Of a DNA stretch of 64,000 bases, positions 46,449-57,573 are shown in pieces (within the stretch, counting starts at the first letter, position 1; each line of letters starts with the position of its first letter). The notes under the pieces were generated by a model. It was not told where the DNA came from. It did no database searches and saw only the letters and a program-made list of their open reading frames with translations. A program made the translations under genes and the position numbers. Origin of the DNA: Eulemur rufifrons (taxonomy: Eukaryota > Chordata > Mammalia > Primates > Lemuridae); assembly GCF_041146395.1 (NCBI RefSeq), contig NC_090990.1, forward strand, positions 44,650,001-44,714,000, in the 5' to 3' direction.

Positions 46449-48644
46449 TATAAGCTGTTTCAGGTTCACCAAGCTAGAGAAAGTGAGATTGATAACTTAT
46501 GTGTACACTTACACATGCACACACAGTGGAAGAGTGCTTTCTAAACTGTGAAGTGCCATCCACAAGTGAAGGGTGATAAGGATGACAATTAGCCACCCAG
46601 TCCAGGCCAAGAATGAAGTGGCTCCCACCAGGCCAGTGCTCAGCCTCTGGAGAAATCTGCCTTCCACAGGGAAGTCAGGGAATCGCAGCTACCATGCAAA
46701 GAATCTACTGATAAGTGAAAGGAGCGGAGTAGGTATTTAGAGGCAAGGGCCCCTCAGCTAGGTCAGTAGTTCTCAAATGTCACTGGAGCGCCACTACCGG
46801 CAGAGCTGACAACATGCAAAATGAAAATGTGTGTTCCCGAATGGGGCCAGGGATGTCTCCCCTTCCCACAGGACTGCTGCTTCAACCCAGGCCTTACAGG
46901 TGACTTCCAAGGCTTTGTGAATTTCGTATGGGACACCCCTCCACGTTGCCAGCTTAACGCTCCATGGCAGTTGGGGGCAGGGGAGTGGATAGAGTCACTG
47001 CCTTGCCCCACCCTGAGACACAGGGAGCTCACCACCTGGCCTGATTCTCCCTACACCTGTGCTCACCCCTACAGGGAGAAGGGCAAGAGCATAACATGCC
47101 CCCAACCTGGCCACCTGGCCATGTAACCCTGTCACCAGCCTGGGGGTGCTTGGTCAGCAATGAGGTGGGGCACCAGAAGGCAGGGAGAGGATAGCCAAGG
47201 ATGGGCTCTGAAGAGGCCCCCCAGCACATGCCCATTGTCCCATCAGTCTTCGCTTACAAAACCCAGATTCAAAGATAAAATTATTAAGAATTGCAAGACA
47301 GCAACTGCAGATCATTAAACCCCACGCTTGGGCCCTTCCTGGCATGAGGCTCCAAGTTCTATAGGCGACACACCCACGTAGCTGCTCCTCACTGCACGCC
47401 CTTAACAAAGGTTCACTAGTCCATAGGAAGTGAACAAATAAGGCAGTGTATTGAGTTTTCAACAAAACTAAATGTAGACTATTGCCATGATTTTCCTTTA
47501 TTCTGAGATCATGAGAACCACTTTTTTTTCTGGTTTTAAAATCTTTTTGTTATGAAAAAACGTTGAGAGTCAATGTTGAACAGTTGCTTTTTAAAAAACT
47601 CCTTCTATGATAAACTAATATGCTGACAAGATTTTGTAAGTCTCCAAAAGGTTTGGGTATTTTATTGGTGCGGAGTTTGGGCACTCTGGAGCCAGGCCAT
47701 CAGGGAGGTGGCGTGTCCTGCACGTGGGGCTGGCGCGTCTTCCCCGGTCACCCGCCGCAGAAAGGCTTCCCCCTGCATGCAGTCAGGAGTTGTTGCACAC
47801 TTCAGTACTTTCGAGGTACGTCTTTGGTTTTTGGAAGGCTAAAGGGTCTGGTGGAGTCTGTCAGAAGAGACAACACAGAATAGAGGCATCAGAATTTGAA
47901 GTTTGAAACTTCGCAGTTTCTTACCATCCTCAAGAGAGCACAGGGCCCAAGGGCGGTCATTTCTCCAAATCTCCCAACCATCAACAGCTCCTTGGAAGTG
48001 AAGTAGAAGAGTGATAATATTAATACATTCAGGACAGACCCAGCTTCGCTCTTATGTCCTGCTATAATTATTAACAACATCCCCTTTCCTTCTGAAAGTG
48101 TCTAGAACTCAAAGTTGAGTTTATTGAGATAGTAAACTATGGCTACCCTATTTAAAGTCCCCCTCAACTCTCCTGGGGCAGCAAGCCCCACAAAGCCTGC
48201 TATTTCCCTGGGCAGGAAGCCCATGGTGGCCAAAGTATCCTGTCTTTCCTGCTAGAAGTCTGGGTTGGGTGTCAGCCTGGGGCCTGTGGGAACCACTGAG
48301 TTCCGGGGCTTCAGAGACCTGGTGGGTGAATCTGGGTGCTCTTCCACCGTCATATTGTCTCTGGAAGCATTGAGTTGAAGGCCAAGCCAATTTATGTCCT
48401 TTGATGAGGGAAAATTCATCAACACAATAGTCCACTAAACTCTGGGACTAGACAGACATGCAGTGCCTTTTGGAGATTATAGCCCAAATGGTTTTACTCC
48501 AGCACATGTGGAATTAAAAATAAAACAAGCAGCTGATTACTATTAAATCCACATGCACAAAACCAACCATTACTGTGTCTTCTCAGCTACAGAACCAGAG
48601 AGACTTTCTCTAGAGTAGGCTGGTTGTTAGACTGGACTTTGTGG

Positions 48645-48718
48645 TGGGAGGAGAGAAGGAAAGGAGGGGGAGGAGGAGGAAGAGGAAGAAAAAAAGGAGG
48701 AAGAGAAGAGAGAAATAA
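48645..48718 (+). repeat. GA-rich purine tract
   Basis: About 70 bases of nearly pure purine (GGAGGGGGAGGAGGAGGAAG type). The short frames on both strands here are low-complexity artefacts. Confidence 0.9.
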
Positions 48719-49216
48719 CAAGTCAGGTAGGTGCACAGTTTTGAAACATACAAACTCTGTGCCATTTAGCATAGGTTATTTTTCTTCTTATTCCATGTAT
48801 TTTACATGTGGAGAGAAATCTGTGCTGATACCAGCTTCAGATTCTCAGGTTTAAGAACCCTATCATCAACCCAAGGAAAGTTACATAAGTCACACTTTCG
48901 AGGCCTTCAGACAAAGAACAACTTGGAGCAAGCTTGAGAGTTTGCAGGGCATTTTGGTGACATTTCTGGATGCCCTTTGTTTCCCCCTTTCAAGAAAAAG
49001 CCCTTTCTTTCTTTGCCTTCTCACATAACAGCTTGGGATTCTTCCCCTTCCCCGCCCCAGAAATGCATTTGAACTTGCTGGGTTTATTAAGAGTCAGGGC
49101 ATGAAGCATTTTTCCATGGTAGAGAAGTTCTGGCATTCCAAAGCAGAACTAATGTGGGATTTGGGAAGCCTGCCCAATTTGTGCAGTTAATTAGGGCTCA
49201 CCAAAGGCGGCTGATC

Positions 49217-49240
49217 CATCGGTGTCATAGGACACCGATG
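49217..49240. other. Perfect 10-bp inverted repeat with 4-nt loop
   Basis: CATCGGTGTC, ATAG, GACACCGATG. Both arms keep a CpG. Confidence 0.7.
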
Positions 49241-49564
49241 CTGGGGCTGGGGAAGGCTGAGCCTGTGTGGGCACCATGAGACGGTGGCAAACGGATTCCA
49301 CACCTGTTCTCACGGACCGAAGTCAGGATTCAAAGGAATCGACCTTGTGTGCTCTCTGGCAACGTTCACTGGGATCCCCAGCTCTATTTAAGGAGTTGAT
49401 TACGTTGCCAGCGTTGGAGTCAAATCTCCAAACTCTGGTTCCCCATGGGTCAATGAAATATGGTCTTGTTTCTAATAAGAACTTGAAGTTGACAAAAATT
49501 GCAGTGGGCAAACTACTGCATGTGCTATAAGTGTGTGACATGTGACAGGCGTGTGCTATAAGTC

Positions 49565-49670
49565 TGACTCCACCACTATTAGAAGATGTCAGATCTTGGA
49601 GAAGTTATTCAGTTATTTCTGAGCTTTAGTTTTCCTCCTCATAAAAGGTATACTAACACCTATTCCATGG
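49565..49670 (+). repeat. MIR core
   Basis: AAGTCTGACTCCACCACTAT, AGATCTTGGAGAAGTTATTC, CTGAGCTTTAGTTTTCCTCC. Confidence 0.72.
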
Positions 49671-49684
49671 CTTTATTTTAATAA

Positions 49685-50165
49685 CAGCAGCTAACATTTG
49701 TTGAGGAATTACTATGTATAGGGTACTATTCTAAGAGCATAAACTATTAACTCTTCATTCCCCTACAGACCCTATGATGTAGATTCTATTCATATATTAG
49801 ATGTTGGCAAACTCCTTCCCACAGGCCAAGTCTTGCCCACTGCCTTGTCTCTGCGAGTAAGGTTTTATTGGGACCCAGGCACGTCCATTCGCTCACATAC
49901 ACCCTATGGCTGCTTTCATGGTACCACCGCAGAGTTGAATCATTGTGACAGAGACCACATAGCCCACAAAACCTGAAACGTTTACTACTGGCCCTTTATA
50001 GAAAAAGTTTGCTAACCCTTGCCTTAAATTAAACCAATTTAAAGATGAAAAAAATAAGCCAGAGACATTTTAAGTAATTTACCTGAGGCCGCACAACTGA
50101 TAGATAACAGGTAGGACTGGGATTTGAACCTAATGGCCTGATTCCAAAACTTGTGTTCTTCGCCA
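49685..50165 (-). repeat. MIR split by a hAT element
   Basis: The left half 49685-49797 (GCTAACATTTGTTGAGGAAT, CCCTATGATGTAGATTCTAT) and right half 50022-50165 (AAAAAATAAGCCAGAGACAT, GGGATTTGAACCTAATGG) form one antisense MIR once 49798-50021 is removed. Confidence 0.8.
49798..50021. mobile_element. hAT-Charlie-type (MER1-like) fossil
   Basis: The left end TAGATGTTGGCAAACTCCTT and right end AAAGTTTGCTAACCCTTG are imperfect inverted repeats of the CAGGGGTCGGCAAACT type. Internal AAGGTTTTATTGGGACCCAG and TATGGCTGCTTTCATGGTAC support it. The flanking octamers share 5 of 8 bases, compatible with a decayed 8-bp target duplication. Confidence 0.85.
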
Positions 50166-50486
50166 ATATCCCATATATAACATATAAAACAGTCCTAGCT
50201 CGTGCCTGGCACTGACGAGACATTTCATACGTCTGTTTCTGTAGCAACCTCTGCATCCCCCCGTGGTAGTCCTTTTCCGCCTGCCGCCTGCTCAGGTTCC
50301 TGTCACCTCCAGCTGCCTTTTCCTTCTCTTCTGTCACATGATATTAATATTTTCAATTCAGCAGACTTCTGCACAATTTTGTACCCATAATCCCAATCTA
50401 TCAAACAACTCTGTGATGTCGTTATCATTATCTTCATTTAAAAGATGAAGAAACCACCCCTGACCTCTGAGCTCCCAGGAATCTTT

Positions 50487-50790
50487 TTTTTTTTTTTTTT
50501 TGTGAGAGAGTCTTGCTCTTTCACCCCAGCTAGAGTGTCGTGGTGTCAGCTTAGCTCACAGCAACTTCAGACTCCCAGGCTTGAGTGATATTTCTGCCTC
50601 AGCCTCCCAAATAGCTGGAACTATAGGTGCGCACCACCACGCTCAGCTAATTTTTTTCTATTTTTAGTAGCAGCAGTGTCTCGTTCTTGCTCAGGGCTCA
50701 GGCTGATCTCAAACTCCTGACCTCAATCAATCCTCCCTCCTCGGCCTCCCAGAGTGCTAGGATGCAGGCACGAGCCACCGCGCCTGGCCT
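50487..50790 (-). repeat. Alu, dimeric, with long target-site duplication
   Basis: Poly(T), both monomers, and an ending CGCGCCTGGCC. The 19-bp direct repeat TGAGCTCCCAGGAATCTTT occurs at 50468-50486 and 50791-50809. Moderately diverged. It explains the short frames with SSASQSARMQARAT-like translation. Confidence 0.95.
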
Positions 50791-50969
50791 TGAGCTCCCA
50801 GGAATCTTTACACTCCATTTGGGGATCCTCAGAGGAAACATTGCTAGGAGCATTTTGAACATTTGTTTTATGTGGCAAACTAGCATTAAAGAAAAAAATC
50901 TCACGAGCTGCTTGAGAAAGATTACAGTCTAATCGAGGAAAAAAACCCAAAATACTGGGACAACAGCAG

Positions 50970-51310
50970 GCAATTTAGAGTTATGTTATTTAGTACAGAT
51001 TGTAAGTGGGTGTGAATTGAGAGAGCTGGGAACAGGACAGCGGACAGAGTAGGCGAGGGCCATCGAAAGTTTCCTGGTTGGATGTGAGCTGGGCCTTGAC
51101 CGAGCGACAGAATTTAGAAAGGAGAGGCTCAGATTTGGGCACAATGGGAGTGGGAAAAGGAACCACAGAGAGAAGACACAGAAATGGAAGTGGGAGTTCT
51201 CAGAAGGACAGGCCCAGAAAAATCCCTGGGAATTATGGAAAATCAGAATGGGTGGATACTGTGGGGACAGATTGTGCAGGAACCTGAAGGCCAGAGAGAG
51301 ATGTCTGGGT
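50970..51310 (-). repeat. L2 3' region
   Basis: TTCCTGGTTGGATGTGAGCT, GGGCCTTGACCGAG, TTGTGCAGGAACCTGAAGGC, then ATGTCTGGGTTTTAGAATA, antisense to L2. Confidence 0.7.
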
Positions 51311-51329
51311 TTTAGAATAACAATAGTGA

Positions 51330-51460
51330 TAATTACGATGACATTTATCTACAGGATTGCTCCCTCACACACTTTACATACATCCTCTCCTTTAACTCTC
51401 CCAGCCTTTCTGTGATATAGGTATTATCCCATTTTACAGATGGGAAAATTGAGGCTTGAA
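51330..51460 (-). repeat. MIR core fragment
   Basis: CACACACTTTACATACATCC, CCATTTTACAGATGGGAAAA, TTGAGGCTTGAAC. Confidence 0.8.
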
Positions 51461-51999
51461 CTGTAGCAATCAAATGCCAATGGAAAAATAGGAATATTAC
51501 ACAATGCTTAGTTCAACAGTGCAAGGCTTTTGTGTCGTTATTTTTCTTCTGTGGGTACTATGTGCTTGTGGTTGAGATTTTTATATCATAGGTCTGCATA
51601 TAAAATTGTTGCTGCTTGTTCTGATACTATTATCTGTTATTAATTGCCCATGGACTCCGATGGAGAGTACGATGACTTAGAAACATTACACTTCCTGGGC
51701 CAGTCTGATATTTCCCACCATAGGCAATGGGGAGCTATGGCATGCCTTAGAGCAAGGGATGCCAGAATGAAAGGAACTATTCTGCCAACAAAGTCAGGCT
51801 GGATGGGAGCTGGGAAAGACAGGAAGGGGGGAGTAGTGTGAGCCCAGATGTGTGATACGTGCCTATGAGGCAATCTTGGGATGAACCCCTGGAGCTTGGG
51901 TTTTGGCTGGCTGAAGATCACGTGCCAAGAAGAAAAGGGACTCACATACGGAGTCGGAGGGCCGCGCCCAGCACTGCTTCAATCCTACTACTTGGACAG

Positions 52000-52075
52000 C
52001 CATAGCTGAGGGACATAGGACTTGGACTACGGAGACTTAGGTTCGAGTCCTGGCTCCACCGTTGCAGGTGCTTGT
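52000..52075 (+). repeat. MIR 5' tRNA-related head with both pol III boxes
   Basis: An A-box-like TAGCTGAGGGA lies at 52003-52013, and a perfect B box GGTTCGAGTCC at 52040-52050. The rest of the MIR is missing. Confidence 0.65.
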
Positions 52076-52169
52076 GAAGAAGGAGGGCAAAGGGAAGAGT
52101 TACATGCTGATTGACTCACGCAGCTTCTCATGGTATCTTCCCATCAGCTCTGGCAGGTGGTAATAAAAA

Positions 52170-52430
52170 GAAAAATAGGTAACACTTGAGTAATTGTGTG
52201 TGCCAGCACTGTCTAAGTTCTCTTCTAATCATTTTCCATGTATTAACTCATTTAGTCTTCCTAGAAACCCTGTAAGGGGGTATTATTATCTCCTTTTTAT
52301 AGACTGAGGCACAGAGCGCTTAAGTAACATAGCTGTGGTCACACGGCTGTTATATCCAGAAACTAAGCTTTGAACCCAGGCAGTTTGGCCCCTGAGTCCA
52401 TGCTCTTAATCACTGCCACACTGCCCCTTA
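52170..52430 (-). repeat. MIR, full length
   Basis: GTGTGTGCCAGCACTGTCTA, CATGTATTAACTCATTTAGT, TAGACTGAGGCACAGAGCGC, GGTCACACGGCTGTTATATC, ATGCTCTTAATCACTGCCAC. Confidence 0.93.
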
Positions 52431-52444
52431 GAGGAAAACAGGGT

Positions 52445-52615
52445 GGGCATTATGAGCCCAGTTTTACAGATGATAGATGATGAGACTGAGGGTCTAAGAG
52501 GATCCTTAAGGGACTTGCTAAAAGATCAGATGACAAAGTAAATTGCTAGGCTGGCATTTGAACTGGGTCTTCCAGACTCTGATCCAGGCACTCTTTCTAT
52601 CAGATCACACTGCCT
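52445..52615 (-). repeat. MIR, in tandem with the preceding copy
   Basis: CCCAGTTTTACAGATGATAG, GGGACTTGCTAAAAGATC, GGCATTTGAACTGGGTCTTC, GATCCAGGCACTCTTTCTAT. Confidence 0.85.
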
Positions 52616-52759
52616 TCTTTGGCATGAAAGCATTTTACAACCATAAACCCACTTATAACTGTTTATTAACACATTATTATCACTGATACAAAGCTTCCCT
52701 GATTCTGTAGGAAACCAAAGGGGTACCTTGGCCAGGCTCCTGGGTAGTAATGGTAAAGG

Positions 52760-52892
52760 GCTTGCCCTCTAGACTGTGACGTCCTCCAGGTGGCTTTTTC
52801 TTAACCAGTTCCCAACCCCTGTTCCTTGCAATACAGGGCCTGGCGTTTGGTGGAGGGTGGCTCGCAATAAATGTTTGTTGAACACAACTTGT
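52760..52892 (+). repeat. L2 3' tail, sense
   Basis: TTGCCCTCTAGACTGTGACG, GGGCCTGGCGTTTGGTGGAG and AATAAATGTTTGTTGAACA. Confidence 0.7.
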
Positions 52893-53644
52893 TCCAGATA
52901 GAAGCACATGAGGCCATTCACTCCCACCAGCAGCATAGCCAGCATGCCCATGTGTTAGCTACTTGCCCTCTGCCAATTCCTGACATGGTGACATGATGAT
53001 GGCTCTTTGTAAGCTTGTCACCTGCCTCTTTTCTAAGGTGAGTTTACCCAGAGGAGCATTCTGGGGTTAAAGTTATCCCATCCCACCCCTTCACCTACAC
53101 GTTGGCACTCCTACCTCTATACCATGGGGTCAGGGACCTCCCACTATGAAGGCTCTTTGCCACCAGGTGGTATTGCTCACAGCTTGTCTCAGCCTTTCAC
53201 TGCCTCCCCCCAGACTCTCAGCCCCTGGCCTCCTGGCCACTCCCAGTGTCCTAGGCTCTAGCTCCCTGTCCCTGTAAAACTGGCACCCACTACCACTCCA
53301 TGGGCTCCCCTCTCTGAACAGTTTACCTTTGCCCCTGGGGCACTTTTCCTCTTTTGTCCAAAGTGACACCCAGGCTCCACCCTCTGCCAGCCTGTGTGAG
53401 AGCCATCCCCATCCGACTTGTACCAACCCTTCAGAACAGGACTGGACAGCATGTTCAGCCACCCTCCCGAGGGCCTGTCTCTGGCAGCTTTACCAGTCCC
53501 ACCAGTTCGTGGCATAGTAGCTGCCAATCCAACCAGATGAGGTTATTCTGGGAAGAATCAAGAAGACCTCTTCACCCTGGCTGAGTTATTTCTTAACAAA
53601 AGAAATCAAAATAATCTTCTTTTTTCTTCATTATGCTTTACAGT

Positions 53645-53900
53645 AATGCACAGGCTTCTACAGCATGGCCTCTGGAATCAGAAGGGTATGGGGTTGCAAA
53701 TCCAGTTCTGCCACTTGCTAGCTGTGTCATCAGAGGAAAGTTGCTTAACCTTTCTCAACCTTGGTTCCTTATTTGTAAAGTGGAGCTAAAAGAAAGCCTG
53801 CCTTATTAGGAAGTTGTGAGAATTCAGTGCAGTGATACCTGTGAGCATACGTCACAGCTCCTGACAGCAGTAAACGCTCAATAAATGATAGTTATTATCA
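53645..53900 (+). repeat. MIR, full length
   Basis: ATGGCCTCTGGAATCAGAAG, TCCAGTTCTGCCACTTGCTA, GTTGCTTAACCTTTCTCAAC, AGTAAACGCTCAATAAATGA. Confidence 0.95.
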
Positions 53901-53959
53901 GCATTCTATTAAGTATCATTATATAAAGTATCTTTTAAGACTTCCTGGAGATACTTCAT

Positions 53960-54035
53960 TCAGACAGTTATTTATTCAACAAACATTTACTGAGAGCCTA
54001 CAATTTGCCAGATCCATGCTGGGTGTAAATACGGG
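53960..54035 (-). repeat. L2 3' tail fragment
   Basis: TTATTTATTCAACAAACATT, TACTGAGAGCCTACAATTTG, CCAGATCCATGCTGGG. Confidence 0.72.
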
Positions 54036-54064
54036 TTGTATGATTATGTCTATAAGAAGAAGCA

Positions 54065-54235
54065 GTGCATATTAATCATTTATTACAGGCCAGACATTGT
54101 TCTGGACATTGTAGGGGTATTATTTTGTTTAATATTGATCAGTTCCTTGTAGGCATGCAGAAATTATAATTGTCATTTTACAGATGCAAAAACTGAGGTT
54201 TACAGAGGTTAACTTCTGAAAGACATGGCCAGGTA
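54065..54235 (-). repeat. MIR
   Basis: CAGGCCAGACATTGTTCTGG, TTGTCATTTTACAGATGCAA, AAACTGAGGTTTACAGAGGT. Confidence 0.85.
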
Positions 54236-55179
54236 TTGAGTGTGGCATCCACCACCCTTAAATAAACCAAGATGTTTGAGTTCAAATCCCCACATTTTAC
54301 CCTCCTGCTCATGCAATAGGACGCCTTTATATATCTAACCTGTTTCAAGGCAAGGTCACAGCAAAGTGGTTTTGATTTCTTCCTTATTGGTTTGAACCTC
54401 TGTAAGAGGTGACTGTTATGCTAGCATGGCGGTGAGGAGCCTGGTGGGCTGTCCCCCGCTGAGTGGGGATTTCTTCAGCATTCAGGATACCTTGTCTCAT
54501 TACTGGAAATAGAGACAGAGAAAGCAACAGGTAAGCAGCTCATATCAGACTCACCCAAGGCATGCTTTGCAAGTTATTTTGTCTTGTTTTCTAAACAGGT
54601 CCCAGTCATGAGCCTGCTTTTTGGATTCGTGCCGTATGCCTCTAGCCATTGAAAGCCAAGTATGTCAAGGAAAAAAAAAAGGTCTTTCAGTTAGTTGAGG
54701 TTTTAGTCTGTTTCTACTTTGGTGGTTTCAAACTAATTACAGACTGTGGGTTGTGCCTACATGTGCAAAATGAAATGGGAGTTTGAACCAATTACTTTAA
54801 TAACGAAGAGAGGAAAATCCACTTTTCTTTCCATTATCTAAAGATTTCAGGCATGTGTAAGGTTTTTTTTTAAATATATTGAATTATGTGAAAAATTGGC
54901 CTCAAGCCTTCATTTCACTTCGACTGTCTAGAAACAGACTTAAATTTTGTTCCGGAAAGAAGATGACATGCCTTACACTTCTTCCAGGGGACTAGAGGGT
55001 CTTTTTGCAACAATTGCGAGCTAAGAGATTTTGCTACTGTTATGATAGAATATTTGTGCATGCTTGGGAGAGGCAAGTGTATTATGAAGGATGATTCCTC
55101 ATTTAAATAAAAGGCTAGAGTACCTAGAATAAACTCCAAGATGAAGAGTTTCCATTCATCTTATTTATTCATTCATTGA

Positions 55180-55560
55180 TTTAGTCCTTACTGTGGCCTG
55201 CAAAGCCTGCCTGGCCTGCTGCCCACTCCCTTTCTGACTTTATCTCCTGCTCCTCTGCCCCTTCCCTGAGCTGCCCCAGGTCTGGCTTCCTTGTTCTCTT
55301 TCCACGCACTGAACACACTCCCACCTCAGGGCTTTCACATTTGCAGTTTCCTCTACATGGGATCCTTTTCCCCCAGATATTTGCATGGTCCACTCCCTCA
55401 TTCCCTTAGATCTCTGCTCACAGAGCATTTTATCAGAGTGATGTCATTTCCGGCCACCTTGTTCAAACTGCCTGCTCCATTCCTACCATTCTCCATCCCC
55501 CTTTGCCCTACTTGATTTTTTTCTCTCTGGTACTTACCATCACCTGACATACATGTGCAT
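55180..55560 (+). repeat. L2 3' region, sense
   Basis: CCTCAGGGCTTTCACATTTG, CAGATATTTGCATGGTCCAC, TCTCTGCTCACAGAGCATTT, TACTTACCATCACCTGACAT, in consensus order. Confidence 0.9.
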
Positions 55561-56179
55561 AGGTATAGGTGTACATGAACATAGATGTCATTTTAATAAA
55601 CTCTATTTTTTAGAAGAATTTTATATTTACAGAAAAAATAGGATGATAATAGAGTTCCCATAAATCCCACACCCAGTTTCCTTTAACATCTTACATTAGT
55701 GTGAGACATTTGTTATAATTAATGAATCAGTATTGTTACATGTATCATTAATTAAAGTACATACTTTATTCAGATTTTCTTAGTTTTTTACCTAGTGTCC
55801 TTTTTCTGTTCCAAGATCCCATCCATTACATTTAATCATCATGTCTCCTTAAGTTCCTCCAGCTTTTGATGACTTGACAGTTGTGAGGGCTCAGTACCAG
55901 ACACTTTGTAGATTGTTCTTCCGTTGGGATTTGTTTGATGATCGGGGTTTTGTTTTGGGGGGAGAAACACCACAAAGTGCCATTCTCATCACATTGTTTC
56001 AGTGGTACTTAGTATCAGCATAACTTATCACTGTGGATGTTGACCTTGATCACCTGACTGAGGTAGTGTTTGTCAGGTTTCTCTACTGTAAAATTACTCT
56101 CCCCACACCTCTGCTTGTCACAGTGTACTCGCTGGCAAAAAGTTACCATGCACAGCCCAAACTTAAGAAGTAAGTTGTG

Positions 56180-56523
<344 letters not shown>

Positions 56524-57293
56524 AAGAAGTAAGTTGTGTTACACCTCCTCAAGGGAGGAATATCTACATAAATTTGGAATTCTTCTGCATGGGACATTTG
56601 TCTCTTCTCATGCATTTATTTATTTATTCATTCATTAGCTGATAGATATTTATATTTTTGGTTATAATCCAATCCTACTTAATTTTGTTGCTCATTTGTT
56701 CTAGTTTTAGCCATCAGTAGCTCCTCAGTTGGATCCTATGTCCCTTTGACATAATCCCATAACTGTGTATTTTGTGGGGTTTTTTTTTTTTAATTACATT
56801 CTTACTTTCTGGCACTACAAGATGCTCCAGGCTCATCTTGTACATTTCCTGCCCTGGTCCTAGAATCAGCCATTTCTCCAAGCACCCTGGCTCTCGATCT
56901 TGGAGAATGGTATTAGAAACCAAGACCTGAGCACTAAGTGTGCTCCTTGCTCCTCAGCTATCGTTGCTTCTTGGCCCTCTCAGCTGAAAGAGTGAGGAAA
57001 CGTAAGTGTGTATTCCAACCTGTGTATATGCCCTTATCTACAAATGTTTCCCTATGTAATCATGTCTATCTATGTTAAGCTAAATGTAAATTTATAATGG
57101 TTTCCAACTCTAATCCATTACCACATGGACTGTTCTAGCTCTCTCCCCTTGCTTATCTGTAAACTCCCACTCAAACAGTGAGAAACCTGGCTCCCACCAT
57201 CTGCCATGCATTTACTTAATTGTTCAGTTCCAGTATAGAAATATCAGAATTGTTAACCCACACCCTTGCAGGATACAACTTTATGAACTAGAG

Positions 57294-57573
57294 CTGTGGT
57301 CCCCAACCCCCGGGCTGTGAACCAGTACCGGTCCATGACCTGTTAGGGACCAGGCCACAGAGCTCTGCCAGCCCCTCCCTCCCCACCCCCCCATCCGTGG
57401 AAAACAGTTGTCTTCCATCAAAGTTAGGAAGGGGTGGGGTAGCACAGCAGGAAGTGATCAGTGGGCAGCAAGCAATCACATCATGCCTGAGCTCCACACA
57501 CCCACCCCTCAACCATGGAAAAATTGTCTTCCATGAAACTGATCCCTGGTGCCAAAAAGGTTGGGGACCACTG
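57294..57573. mobile_element. hAT-type non-autonomous DNA transposon inside L1
   Basis: The 280-bp element has perfect inner inverted repeats GGTCCCCAACC (left) and GGTTGGGGACC (right), the latter followed by ACTG. Internal AACCAGTACCGGTCCATGAC and AAATTGTCTTCCATGAAAC match a common mammalian MER element. TAGAG flanks both sides, consistent with a decayed 8-bp duplication. Subfamily not assigned. Confidence 0.87.

Noticed and set aside
47880..48140. Possible exon-like GC-richer stretch near 47.7-48.4 kb
   Set aside because: No paired splice sites with a recognisable protein, and no match to the FGGY tail.
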